From Candidatus Altarchaeum sp. (lineage in GTDB: Archaea; Altiarchaeota; Altiarchaeia; Altiarchaeales; Altiarchaeaceae), in assembly GCA_018260755.1 (NCBI GenBank), contig JAGTWP010000042.1, positions 1 through 12,070 on the forward strand: 12,070 nucleotides of DNA, given 5' to 3'. Position 1 is the stretch's first letter. Each line of letters begins with the position of its first letter. The notes beneath the pieces are model-generated. The model was not told the DNA's origin and ran no database searches. It saw only the letters and a list, made by a program, of their open reading frames with translations. A program made the position numbers and the translations under genes. Below are positions 1 to 7,844 of this stretch, in pieces.

Positions 1-141
1 TTTTCGGTTGTATTCATTTTATTTTTTGTTTTTATTTCTTTCTGTTAAAATTATCCTTTGGTAACAAGATTGTCAATTTTTAAATTTTGTCTTACTTATA
101 TATAATGATGTCTTTAACAGTAAATTTTAAATTTCATCAGT

Positions 142-219
142 TCATTCGATTATTTCCTTTGCTGCTGTTTTTTCTGCAATATCATCAAGTTTTTTAGGTG
201 CGTATTTTTCAAGGAACAT
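142..219 (-). pseudogene. Replication factor C-like N-terminal fragment (25 codons)
   Basis: A minus-strand reading frame from ATG at 219 to TGA at 142 encodes MFLEKYAPKKLDDIAEK and a few more residues. The pattern 'EKY-x-PKxLDDI' matches the extreme N-terminus of archaeal replication factor C subunits (clamp loader ATPases), just before the Walker A region. The frame then stops, and the DNA down to position 1 is AT-rich and non-coding in all frames, so the rest of the ATPase is missing. A TATA-like stretch (TTTATATT on the minus strand, around 242-250) lies about 27 nt upstream of the ATG, so the piece seems to keep its promoter. I read it as a broken gene start or partial duplication. A real 25-residue peptide is the alternative. 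The match is short, so the identity is tentative. Confidence 0.35.
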
Positions 220-277
220 TTAAATTTATTATGCGAATTAGAATATAAATTTTTTGTTTTGATAATAAAATAACTAT

Positions 278-1100
278 TTATGATTTCGGAATATTAAAAT
301 TTTTACAAATCCTGGGCGGACTTTTGTTATTTTCCACATAATTAAATAAAGTCATTTCCTGTTCTTGCTGTCTGCTATCCATGACTTTGCGGTTATTTGT
401 TTGCGGTCTGTATCTTCCTGTAAATTTACCTTCTTCTTTTCGCTCTTTAAATGTCTTTAATACAACATGTTTTGCAGTTTCTTCCTTGACGGATTTTATT
501 TCTTTTTCATAATTTTTTAATCTTTCCTGTGCATGTTTGACATATTCGTCTGAAATTTCAATACCTATAAAATCATGCTCCAATATTTTTGCCGCAACCA
601 ATGTTGTTCCGCTTCCGCAGTATGGATCAATCACAACGCCCTTCTTTTTGTCCATTATTGAATAAATTACTCTCACAGGTAATTCAACAGGAAAAGGAGC
701 AGGATGTGAATTTTCTCTTTCCGGTGAAAATCTCCATATTGATGTTAATAATGCATGCATTGACTTTAATTCTTCACCAATTAAATCGTTTCCTTTTGGT
801 TTGTAAAGCCAGTATATTCTTTCATCAATCTGCCAGAATCTCCATCCCCTAATATTTGCTGCAATCATTCTGTCCCATGTTATTTCCTGTCTGATTAACC
901 ATTTTGTTTTTCTCAGCCAATCCATAGGATGGAAGATTATCCCTTTTTCCCATCTTATTTTGTGGTTATAAAAGAATACCCTCTGTCTTAGTAGTTCTAA
1001 AAATCTCATTCAAAACATCTATCTGATTTTTTTGGTATTATTCTTCGGGTAATTTATCGGTAACCCCAAAATATTTTACATTTTTGATCAGCCATCCTTT
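278..1100 (-). pseudogene. Decayed beta-class DNA methyltransferase (N4/N6 amino-methyltransferase)
   Basis: The longest open part (1009-278) keeps the C-terminal half of a type II DNA methyltransferase: FFYNHK and a target-recognition stretch, HPAPFP (residues 102-107), the SAM-binding motif I DPYCGSGTT (128-136) and GIEIS (149-153). Homology continues upstream in another frame: KNVKYFGVTDKLPEE, a TAA at 1040-1038 where E is expected, then YQKNQIDVLNEIFR. The frame must then shift by one base near 977 to reach FFYNHK. I find no catalytic DPPY/SPPY motif in any upstream frame before the neighbouring gene at 1129. So the gene has a lost N-terminus, one nonsense codon and one frameshift, and should be inactive. 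It is the last gene of a minus-strand operon with two nuclease-like genes, which suggests a former restriction-modification system. Confidence 0.8.
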
Positions 1101-1128
1101 ATTCTTATGTTCAAACTTAGATGATTTA

Positions 1129-1368
1129 CTACCATTTTAAAATTTCTTCTAATACCCTATTCACATCGCTGCAATCTTCCCTTTCTATTGCAACTTGTAA
1201 TTTTTTAAGATTCTTTGAATATTTCTCTGTTAAAGGAGATGGTGTGGTCTCCTGTATGAACCTATAGAGGTACATCGCATCCTCCCAATGGTCTGAACTG
1301 GCTTCCTGCCATAATCTACCTAAATTAAAAATAAAAATTTCATTAGGTAATTGTGTATCTGTTTTCAT
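1129..1368 (-). CDS. Small hypothetical protein (79 aa) of the restriction-like operon
   Basis: I do not recognise this family. The protein is predicted soluble and mostly helical, rich in Glu, Lys and aromatic residues, with no membrane segment, cysteine pair or obvious helix-turn-helix. Its ATG overlaps the stop codon of the upstream gene in an ATGA arrangement, so translation is probably coupled and the two products probably act together. It sits between a PD-(D/E)XK-like gene and the methyltransferase remnant, where accessory proteins of restriction loci are often found. That role is only inferred from position. The reading frame is intact. Confidence 0.6.
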   Translation of the reverse strand: MKTDTQLPNEIFIFNLGRLWQEASSDHWEDAMYLYRFIQETTPSPLTEKYSKNLKKLQVAIEREDCSDVNRVLEEILKW

Positions 1369-2108
1369 TTTTTCACATTGAATGTATCTGAGTAAACTTT
1401 TTCTAATTTATCTCTTGGTAATAATTTTATTAAAGATGCCATATCACATACTTCAAGAGGACAATCTTTCCAATTATGTAACCAACATATAATTATATCA
1501 CACTTGTCCACCGGATGTTTGTGTTGTTTAAAATTTAAACTTTCATATTCAAATTCGGCATATTCTCTTGTCCAACCTTTGCCATTAAATCTTCTGATTG
1601 TTACATCAGGAAAACCGCTTCTTATTTCTTCTACTATCATTCCTAACTCTTCAAATATCATACCAAAAAGAAGTACAACACCCATTTCATTAACCGGCGC
1701 ATAGACAAGACCCCCATACTTTATTGGTTTTCCTACTATTGAGATATCACGCCCACTCTTTTTGCTTACTCTAACTCTTTCAAGATGTTTTTCCTCCGAT
1801 AAAATATCTTCATGTTTCTTTGGACAAAACCGAAAACGATAGCGTTTTCCGATTATGACAGGTTCTATAGTTACAAAGTCCCCAGGTTTTACACTATGTC
1901 TTCTATACCAACCCTTAACACCAAAAAAGCGTTTACATCGGGGGTCATAAGTAAGTGTGTGTACCTTATTATAGCCATCAAACACTGCCTCAATTTTTAT
2001 ACTATTTTTACCCTCAGGTAAACTTAACTCAGGTTTTTTACCCACGGGAATAATTCCATAATCCAGATATATCTTAGTAAGTTCACTGATTATTTCATCT
2101 TTTTTCAT
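1365..2108 (-). CDS. Probable B3-like DNA-binding + PD-(D/E)XK nuclease-like protein
   Basis: The 247-residue protein appears to have two parts. Residues about 35-95 look like a DNA-binding pseudobarrel of the B3/EcoRII-N type: alternating beta strands around 'RFFGVKGWYRRHSVKPGD', where a Gly-x-x-x-Trp segment is followed by the PGD turn. Residues about 130-225 carry YAPVNEMGVV, GFPDVTIRR (Asp168) and EFEYES (Glu185, Glu187, Glu189), then HKHPVDKCDIIICWLHNW. The order helix-Glu, P-D, E-x-E followed by a 'CD-I-I-CW-H-W' strand is typical of predicted restriction-endonuclease-fold proteins, although the usual catalytic Lys is not in the standard place. It starts 2 nt after the frameshifted nuclease gene and overlaps the next gene by ATGA, so the set is one operon. 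Unlike its neighbours it is intact. The fold assignment is by pattern only. Confidence 0.6.
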   Translation of the reverse strand: MKKDEIISELTKIYLDYGIIPVGKKPELSLPEGKNSIKIEAVFDGYNKVHTLTYDPRCKRFFGVKGWYRRHSVKPGDFVTIEPVIIGKRYRFRFCPKKHEDILSEEKHLERVRVSKKSGRDISIVGKPIKYGGLVYAPVNEMGVVLLFGMIFEELGMIVEEIRSGFPDVTIRRFNGKGWTREYAEFEYESLNFKQHKHPVDKCDIIICWLHNWKDCPLEVCDMASLIKLLPRDKLEKVYSDTFNVKK

Positions 2109-2110
2109 AA

Positions 2111-2780
2111 TTAAATTATGTTTATATATATGTCTGTCTCCTCTAAATGAGTAATTGGTAAATTAAGGTCTTCACATTCTATAAAATCCTTGTAATCAAA
2201 ATCTGCACTTCTTAAAAATTGCCCTTTTATACTTGCACTTCCATTTAATTTGCCTTGCCATGTTTCAATTTTGTTTTCCAGATTTTTTACAAAATCCGGT
2301 GAAGTGAAAGGAAACTCAATTATGTAAATCAGTTTACCGTCTGCAAATCCGCTTACTAACATATTCAAGTCCTTTTCCTGTTTGTCTCTTTGCAATCTTG
2401 CGGGGGTGTAATCAGTAAAATTTCCTCCTCCATTTAATTTTGCAGGACTTGTTTTTCTCTCCCTCTTTTTATATTTTTCAAATTCTTCCGTATCAAAAAT
2501 TTTTTGGTTTCGCTTCACATTTTAGAGTTTTTCCCGGAGCAAATGCATCTTGTTTAAAACCATTATATCCAATCTTTGTCTCTTTATGTTTATATCCTGC
2601 CAAAGTAACGGTTAAAAACTCCCGTATTGTTGATGAATTCTTGTCATTTATATACATCGTCAGTAAATCAACAAGCATTCCTATGATAGTGTCTTTGGAT
2701 TTTCCTATAAAATAACTACTTAATTCTTGGTGAGTTCCCGTTGAATAGATTTTTACCACATTTGCTAATTCTTGATTCAT
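2111..2780 (-). pseudogene. Frameshifted restriction-endonuclease-like gene (PD-(D/E)XK)
   Basis: Two overlapping minus-strand frames, 2780-2493 (95 codons) and 2518-2111 (135 codons), form one gene. The first ends ...CEAKPKNF-stop. The second, read from the same spot, continues with DTEEFEKYKKRERK. Removing one base from the run AAAAAATTTTT at 2495-2505 joins them into about 222 residues. The N-terminal half contains Asp78 and Glu89-Ala-Lys91 (QDAFAPGKTLKCEAK), which fits the D...E-x-K catalytic core of type II restriction enzymes, preceded by helices (TIREFLTVTLAGYKHK). The C-terminal half (KLNGGGNFTDYT, MLVSGFADGKLIYIIEFPF, QFLRSADFDYKDF) looks like a beta-rich region of such enzymes, but I cannot name the specificity. 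It is the first gene of the operon; a sequencing error in the homopolymer would make it intact. Confidence 0.65.
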
Positions 2781-2940
2781 AATATCTCAATATTAAATTT
2801 TAAAAATTTAAACATTAAAAATTTATTTTTAGAAACAATTAACAATTTCATAAAAATTTAAATGTCTCAAATATCCCTGACATGTACTATAACAAGTGCT
2901 TTTCAAGGATATAATCAATATCAATATTTAGAACATGTTT
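2781..2940. other. Non-coding AT-rich gap upstream of the restriction-like operon
   Basis: No coding sequence is visible on either strand. The part next to 2780 has TATA-like runs on the minus strand (TTTAAATTTTTAAAATTTAA, about 2790-2815) and probably carries the promoter of the nuclease-methyltransferase operon. The rest shows nothing I can assign. Confidence 0.4.
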
Positions 2941-3108
2941 CTAATATCTCCATCTTTTAATTGGTATTCCATCATGCAATGCTTCTATGCCTCTCAATGT
3001 CGCTATCATCTCTATTGTAGTTCCCTTTAATTTCTTTGATATATAATATGTCTTTCCGTTGAATCGAAGTTTCCCATCCTTTTTTATTAGATTATGACTA
3101 TTAAAAAA
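2941..3108 (-). pseudogene. Transposase C-terminal remnant
   Basis: A 55-codon open stretch without a start codon, ending at TAG 2943-2941, encodes KKDGKLRFNGKTYYISKKLKG and ends in ALHDGIPIKRWRY. The pattern '(D/G)GKI-x-F-x-GK-x-YYI-G/S-x-x-L-x-G' followed by 'Y/L-H-x-G-x-x-I-K-x-W' is typical of the small beta-barrel tail of DDE transposases and integrases of the IS481/ISNCY kind found in archaea. Nothing of the catalytic core is present upstream, because the frame is closed by TAA just before FFNSHNL. I therefore read it as the tail of a deleted insertion sequence lying between the restriction-like operon and aCPSF1. The family assignment is tentative. Confidence 0.45.
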
Positions 3109-3115
3109 TTAAAAT

Positions 3116-5071
3116 TTATGCAATTCGTAATCCGTCAAAATTTTGAGGTGCGGTTGCATCTATTCCGAAAAATTTATTTATCGCATAAGCAAAATTTATA
3201 CATTTCTCTTTTTCACCGTGAACAACGAAAATCCTCTTTGGCTTCGGATTTATTTTCTTAATATATCCTAACAACTGTTTCTTATCCGCGTGTCCCGAAA
3301 ATCCGTCAACCGTTGAAATTTGCATCTTAATTTCAAATCTTTTTGGTTTTCCATTATCCTGCAAAATAACCTCTTTTTGTCCCGTCTGTATTTCTTTTCC
3401 AAGAGAACCGCTTGCCTGATACCCGACAAAAATCAATGTGTTTTTTTCGTCATTGCTTAGTCCCTTTAAGTATTCCAGAACAGGACCTCCGGTCATCATT
3501 CCAGCAGTAGCAATTATAATAGCCGGATCAGGAGAATTTATGAGTTCATCTCTTTCTTTCATACCTTTTACCTGGTGGAAATTTTCATACAAGAAAGGAT
3601 TATCACCCTCATAAGTGCGATTTTTTAAATAAGAGTTTAAATATTCCGGATAAATCGTATGAATTCCAGTTGTTTCCCATATCATTCCGTCCAAATATAT
3701 CGGCACATTAATTTCCCTGTGTCTTTCTAATACAAGCATAACATCCTGCGATCTTCCGACGGCAAATGCGGGGATTAAAATTTTTCCTTTTCTTTCAATT
3801 GTTTCCTGTATTTTTTTTATTAAATTTTCCTCAGCATCCCTCCTGTTCGGCTGTTCATCATTTTTACCTCCGTAAGTTCCTTCAATTACGAGCGTTTCAA
3901 CCCTGACAAAATTTACATTTGCCGGCTCTAATAACCTGACATCTCCGAATTTTATATCTCCCGTATAAACGAGATTATGTAAGCCATCTCCGATATGAAT
4001 ATGAATAATAGAAGATCCAAGAATATGTCCTGCATTATAAAATGTTAATTTCATATCCGGAGTTATATTCGCCACCTCTTCATAGTCGAGTGTAATTGTA
4101 TGCTTAATTACTTCTCTTATATCATTTGCAGAATATAATGCGGGTTCTTCATTCTTTTCCCATACTTTCATCGCATCTATTAAAAGCAAAGTCATCAAAT
4201 CCCTCGTTGGTTCTGTGCAATAAACAGGCCCGCGATATCCGTATTTAAACAAATATGGTAAAAATCCGCAGTGATCCATGTGTGCGTGTGAAATAATAAC
4301 TGCATCTAGTTTATCTATTGCCAGATCAGCAGCTCTGAAATCAGGAAATCTGTTTTTTCCCTGTGCGGCAACATTTATTCCGCAGTCCAGCAGGATATTA
4401 CTTTCAGGTGTTTTAAGCAGAAAACAGGATCTTCCGACTTCCGATGCTCCTCCCAATGGCATAATTCTTACCCAATCAGGGGGCGATAACGGAGAACGAT
4501 AAATTTTGTTGCCTATATCCTGTAAAATTTCCTGTCTTTCATGCATTAAATTTTTCGGTTCTTCAAAAAGCTCTTTCCACTCTTTTCTCTTTGCCAAATT
4601 TATAGTTCTTTGTGTTTCTGTATTTATTCCCATAATTGTTTTTCTTACACTGTCAACAATTTCGGAGTTAATCTGGGGTTTTCTCACAACCTGGGCATTC
4701 CACCCTGTTTGTTTCCAGACCTCATTCAGTGTCTCTCCGTGTTTGCCTATTACCATTCCTAACTTTTCCGCTTCAATATATACATTTTCAAAATACGGGT
4801 CAAAATTTATATCGGTTATGTTTGCCTCTTTGGGAATTATTTTATTTATTTTTTTGATTGCTGACTGCGGATCCAAAAGACCTGACACTCCGCTCCTTAA
4901 TATTATTCTTTTTTTCAGCTGTAATGCCAAATCCCTTATCTCATCCATATGCTCTGTAAAATACTTTCTGTTATTTACATAAACAACAATTCTCGGACCC
5001 TCGGCAACAATCTTTGTCACTTTATCTCCCAAACGTTGCTCTATTGTGCGCTTTATATCTTTTAATTCCAT
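3116..5071 (-). CDS. fttA: aCPSF1 / FttA: KH–beta-CASP ribonuclease and transcription terminator
   Basis: This is the archaeal homologue of eukaryotic CPSF73, an endonuclease and 5'-3' exonuclease that cleaves nascent RNA at U-rich sites and terminates transcription. Residues 1-145 form the N-terminal KH region with the VIGKHG loop (107-112). Residues 200-400 are the metallo-beta-lactamase part: SHAHMDHCGF (261-270), GHILGSS with His349, TGD with Asp372, and IEGTYG (396-401) as motif A. Residues 430-560 are the beta-CASP insert, and GFSGHADKKQL (His594) and VVHGE (His618) are motifs B and C. All zinc ligands are present. Length (651 aa) is near the usual 630-650, and the ATG at 5071 matches the family start MxLxDIKxxI. 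It stands alone, next to a transposase remnant and the decayed restriction locus. The annotation is very secure. Confidence 0.98.
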   Translation of the reverse strand: MELKDIKRTIEQRLGDKVTKIVAEGPRIVVYVNNRKYFTEHMDEIRDLALQLKKRIILRSGVSGLLDPQSAIKKINKIIPKEANITDINFDPYFENVYIEAEKLGMVIGKHGETLNEVWKQTGWNAQVVRKPQINSEIVDSVRKTIMGINTETQRTINLAKRKEWKELFEEPKNLMHERQEILQDIGNKIYRSPLSPPDWVRIMPLGGASEVGRSCFLLKTPESNILLDCGINVAAQGKNRFPDFRAADLAIDKLDAVIISHAHMDHCGFLPYLFKYGYRGPVYCTEPTRDLMTLLLIDAMKVWEKNEEPALYSANDIREVIKHTITLDYEEVANITPDMKLTFYNAGHILGSSIIHIHIGDGLHNLVYTGDIKFGDVRLLEPANVNFVRVETLVIEGTYGGKNDEQPNRRDAEENLIKKIQETIERKGKILIPAFAVGRSQDVMLVLERHREINVPIYLDGMIWETTGIHTIYPEYLNSYLKNRTYEGDNPFLYENFHQVKGMKERDELINSPDPAIIIATAGMMTGGPVLEYLKGLSNDEKNTLIFVGYQASGSLGKEIQTGQKEVILQDNGKPKRFEIKMQISTVDGFSGHADKKQLLGYIKKINPKPKRIFVVHGEKEKCINFAYAINKFFGIDATAPQNFDGLRIA

Positions 5072-5086
5072 CTTTACTTTATGTTT

Positions 5087-5096
5087 CTTTATATTT
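5087..5096 (-). promoter_or_regulatory. TATA box of aCPSF1; likely leaderless transcript
   Basis: On the minus strand AAATATAAAG is centred about 20 nt upstream of the start codon. With the usual archaeal spacing of 22-27 nt from TATA to the start of transcription, the mRNA would begin at or beside the ATG. No Shine-Dalgarno sequence is visible, which agrees with a leaderless mRNA. Confidence 0.5.
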
Positions 5097-5098
5097 GA

Positions 5099-5818
5099 TT
5101 TGTGTTAGAACTTTACCTATTCTTATTTTCTTTTTGATACGTTTATTTTATCAGAAAAATTATGTATGTTTATTTTATCAGAATATTTACAGGTATTTAA
5201 AAAATTTAAAAATTTGATTGGATATATGTTTCTAAAATCCGCTTATATTATTATTTGTTGCCAATAACACCTGCACCTTACATACAATTTATAATAATTC
5301 TAACTATGTTCGAGGTTTATAACAATATACCTACCAGTTAAAAAATATATCTTTTAAGATTGAAAAAATTTATTTTGAATTTCATTATTTTGACATACCA
5401 AAAATATGTGCCTCGATAATTAAATAATCACTTATATTAATTAATACCATGATAACTTAAACAAATAAAACCGTAAGTTGTAACTAACATCTGAAAATAA
5501 TTATGAAAGGAAGTAAATAAATAAAGAATAAAAATAAACCATAGCGTCAAGATAGTCTTGTATACGTTATGAGTTCTCGTTGAAATCAAAACTTTCTACA
5601 ATAATTATCAACATATAGAAAATGTTTATGTTAATAAATAGATAAAGTTATAATATATAAAAATAGAGTCGTGCTAAACAGGTAATGATAAGTTACCATC
5701 AGGGATATGTCTATTTAGGTTTATCTCGGTTGATCCACATTCAGGACAAACTATTTATTCTACCTTGCTTTAAAATCATATTTGTTGAATCATAATTAGA
5801 ATTGGGATTAATATTTAA
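5099..5818. other. Gene-free AT-rich stretch between aCPSF1 and the flippase
   Basis: No convincing gene is present on either strand. A small inverted repeat, GGTAA-tgataag-TTACC (5681-5697), and a 27-codon minus-strand piece with CPECGS (5754-5674) are the only structures I noted. The latter is half of a zinc-ribbon motif and could be debris of a transposase or regulator. Together with the AlbA_2 remnant that follows, the gap reads as a graveyard of lost accessory genes. Confidence 0.4.
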
Positions 5819-5983
5819 AATATCCTTACATCTTTATCACTGCCCCAAAAACAACTTAAAGAAATTATAGAAAAAGGTGAGTCCGAAGAGGCAGAATTCA
5901 AAAAATCAACCGCGCAATTAGAAAATGGCTGGCAGGTCATTATAAGAGCAAGTGAAAGAAAAACCCAGTATATCTTGTCATAA
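5819..5983 (+). pseudogene. Schlafen/AlbA_2 domain remnant (ATP-binding/DNA-binding protein N-terminus)
   Basis: The plus-strand frame between TAA at 5816 and TAA at 5981 encodes LPQKQLKEIIEKGESEEAEF followed by KKSTAQLENG. 'LKEIIEKGESE-x-x-EFKKSTAQL' is the signature N-terminus of the Schlafen AlbA_2 domain found in large archaeal and bacterial ATP-dependent transcriptional regulator-like proteins. The match breaks after STAQLENG, giving an unrelated tail and a stop. There is no start codon. The rest of the protein (usually 400-500 aa) is absent, so this is a gene fragment left by deletion or recombination. It lies about 115 bp upstream of the flippase, on the same strand, with no sign of joint function. 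Confidence 0.65.
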
Positions 5984-6064
5984 AATGACCCTAATGACCA
6001 GAAACAAATTAACAAATATATAAGTGCAACATAGTCAAGACATAACCAAATAAGATAACAGATA

Positions 6065-6072
6065 AATTTAAA
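6065..6072 (+). promoter_or_regulatory. Possible TATA box of the flippase gene
   Basis: AATTTAAA is centred about 31 nt before the ATG at 6099, which would give a short leader of a few bases. The surrounding sequence is very AT-rich, so the exact box is uncertain. No Shine-Dalgarno sequence is visible. Confidence 0.3.
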
Positions 6073-6098
6073 CAAAAAATTTAACCAAATTTGCTAAA

Positions 6099-7721
6099 AT
6101 GTCAACCGCAAAAACCCTTGCAAAAGGAACCGCATGGATTTTGATAGCAGCACTCATCATAAAATTTCTTGCATTCATATATTACATAATTTTGGCAAGA
6201 ACTGTTCCACAGGAAGAAATCGGACAATTCTTCTTTGTTTTAAGTGTTGTAGGTATAATTTCACTTTTTTCAGACCTTGGTTTGGGCTCAAGTGCCATAG
6301 GAAGATTTGTTCCTTTTTATGCGGGACAGGAAAAATTTAATTATGTTAAAAAGGTATTAAAAATTTCTGTCTCGGCGGGAACAATATTTTCAACAATATG
6401 TGCGATTTTTCTTATATTATTTGCTGGAAACATAGCCAATTTCTTTAATAAGTCATATCTAACACCTTTGTTTCAGATAATGGCTTCGTATTTTCTAATT
6501 ATAAATTTTTACTATCTCGCCATTAACTTTTTACAGGGCAGAAAATTAATGAAATTTGTTTCATACATGCAAAGCATTCAGGAAATATTTAAGGTAATTT
6601 TAACCGTAATTTTTTTATTCTTTTTCGGATTTACTACTCACAGTATTGCATTCGGTTTTGTTCTTTCATTTTTATTTGCCGCATTTTTCGGATGGTTCTG
6701 GACATTAAGAGAATACAAATCACTGCCAAAAACGAATGAAATTGCAAAATTTATTCCATTGTTAAAACAAATGGTGCCTTTTGGATTAACAATGGTTTTA
6801 ATTAGTTCCATGGGAATAATAAACAGTTATACGGACAGGATAATGATAGGATATTTTTTTCCCGGAACAGAAAGTGATAAAATGATAGGAATTTATACAA
6901 TGGCAATTGCTTTTTCTTCAGTAATCGGAATTTTTGTCGGTGCAATAGCAAGCATATTTTATCCTGTAATTACAGAGTTGTGGGCAAAGAAAAACACAGA
7001 AGAGATGCAAAAAACAACAACAACAGTAATAAGATGGATTCTTATAAGTTCCATTCCGATGCTTCTCGTAATGCTAATATTTCCGATTCAGATTTTAACC
7101 ATTGTTTACGGACAAAATTTTGCATCAGGATGGCTTGTCTTAATTATTGCTTCAATATATATCTTCATATCCTCTCTTTCTTTACCGCTCCAGTATATTC
7201 TTGCCGCAATGAACAGGCTGGATGTAACACAAAAAATTATTGCAGTCGGAGCGGTAACAAATGTTCTGTTAAATTTTATCTTTGTTCCTTTGTATAACAT
7301 AAACGGTGCTGCCTTCACAACATTGGTGGCTACAATTATTATGACCTTTTTATTTTTAAGAACATCCAAAACCACGAACATTAAATTTCCGAAAGATATT
7401 TATAAGCCGCTCATTGCAGGTATTTTAGCAGCAATTATTTTGTATATGGTGGCAAGTTTATTCAACTTTGATGAAGTTTTAATAAATTTCGTATCGCAAA
7501 GTGTTGCCGGAAAAGATACATTTTCGGAAATTTTGCTGAAATTTTTAAAGGTGTTTATTCTCGGAATTTTTGTTTTAATGAGTTTTTTAATATACCTGTT
7601 CTTTTTGATTAAATTTAAGGCATTTCATAAAGAGGATGTAGAAATTATGGCAGGAGGGATGAGAAGGGCAAAAATTCCCGAAAAATACATTTCGCTTGTT
7701 GAAAAAATTTTATTGAAGTAA
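6099..7721 (+). CDS. Polysaccharide flippase (Wzx/MATE-like, MVF superfamily)
   Basis: A 540-residue membrane protein with about 12-14 hydrophobic segments from residue 12 to about 515, and a short basic cytoplasmic tail. The start MSTAKTLAKGTAWILIAALI, the first helix pair with ILARTVPQEEIGQFFFVLSV and the 'DLGLGSSAIGRFVPFY' loop are typical of archaeal oligosaccharide flippases. The central DRIMIGYFFPG region and the second half (AMNRLDVTQKI, LNFIFVPLYNINGAA) agree. Members move lipid-linked sugars across the cytoplasmic membrane for surface glycan or glycoprotein assembly. No glycosyltransferase genes flank it here, so its substrate is unknown. The length is normal for the family with a slightly extended C-terminus. 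The gene is monocistronic and convergent with the tRNA-sRNA block. Confidence 0.93.
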   Translation: MSTAKTLAKGTAWILIAALIIKFLAFIYYIILARTVPQEEIGQFFFVLSVVGIISLFSDLGLGSSAIGRFVPFYAGQEKFNYVKKVLKISVSAGTIFSTICAIFLILFAGNIANFFNKSYLTPLFQIMASYFLIINFYYLAINFLQGRKLMKFVSYMQSIQEIFKVILTVIFLFFFGFTTHSIAFGFVLSFLFAAFFGWFWTLREYKSLPKTNEIAKFIPLLKQMVPFGLTMVLISSMGIINSYTDRIMIGYFFPGTESDKMIGIYTMAIAFSSVIGIFVGAIASIFYPVITELWAKKNTEEMQKTTTTVIRWILISSIPMLLVMLIFPIQILTIVYGQNFASGWLVLIIASIYIFISSLSLPLQYILAAMNRLDVTQKIIAVGAVTNVLLNFIFVPLYNINGAAFTTLVATIIMTFLFLRTSKTTNIKFPKDIYKPLIAGILAAIILYMVASLFNFDEVLINFVSQSVAGKDTFSEILLKFLKVFILGIFVLMSFLIYLFFLIKFKAFHKEDVEIMAGGMRRAKIPEKYISLVEKILLK

Positions 7722-7844
7722 TTGATTTATTACCTAAAAATTACAAAAAATACTAACGGTTTAGTATATATTACAATTAAAACAATAAAAACCGCATCAA
7801 ATTTAAGTAAATCTTCACAGGTTTCAATTTCGTTAAAATCGTTA

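Noticed and set aside
4506-4982. 158-codon plus-strand frame
   Set aside because: It is the antisense shadow of aCPSF1, whose motifs are unambiguous on the minus strand.
5681-5697. Operator or terminator hairpin GGTAA/TTACC
   Set aside because: A 5-bp stem in AT-rich DNA with no gene in reach and no U-run.
5674-5754. Zinc-ribbon gene on the minus strand (VCPECGSTEINLNRHIPDG)
   Set aside because: Only 27 codons, one CxxC pair and no start codon; too little to call even as a named pseudogene.
5815-6075. 86-codon minus-strand frame with hydrophobic residues
   Set aside because: It is antisense to the AlbA_2 remnant, whose family signature is on the plus strand; no family signal of its own.
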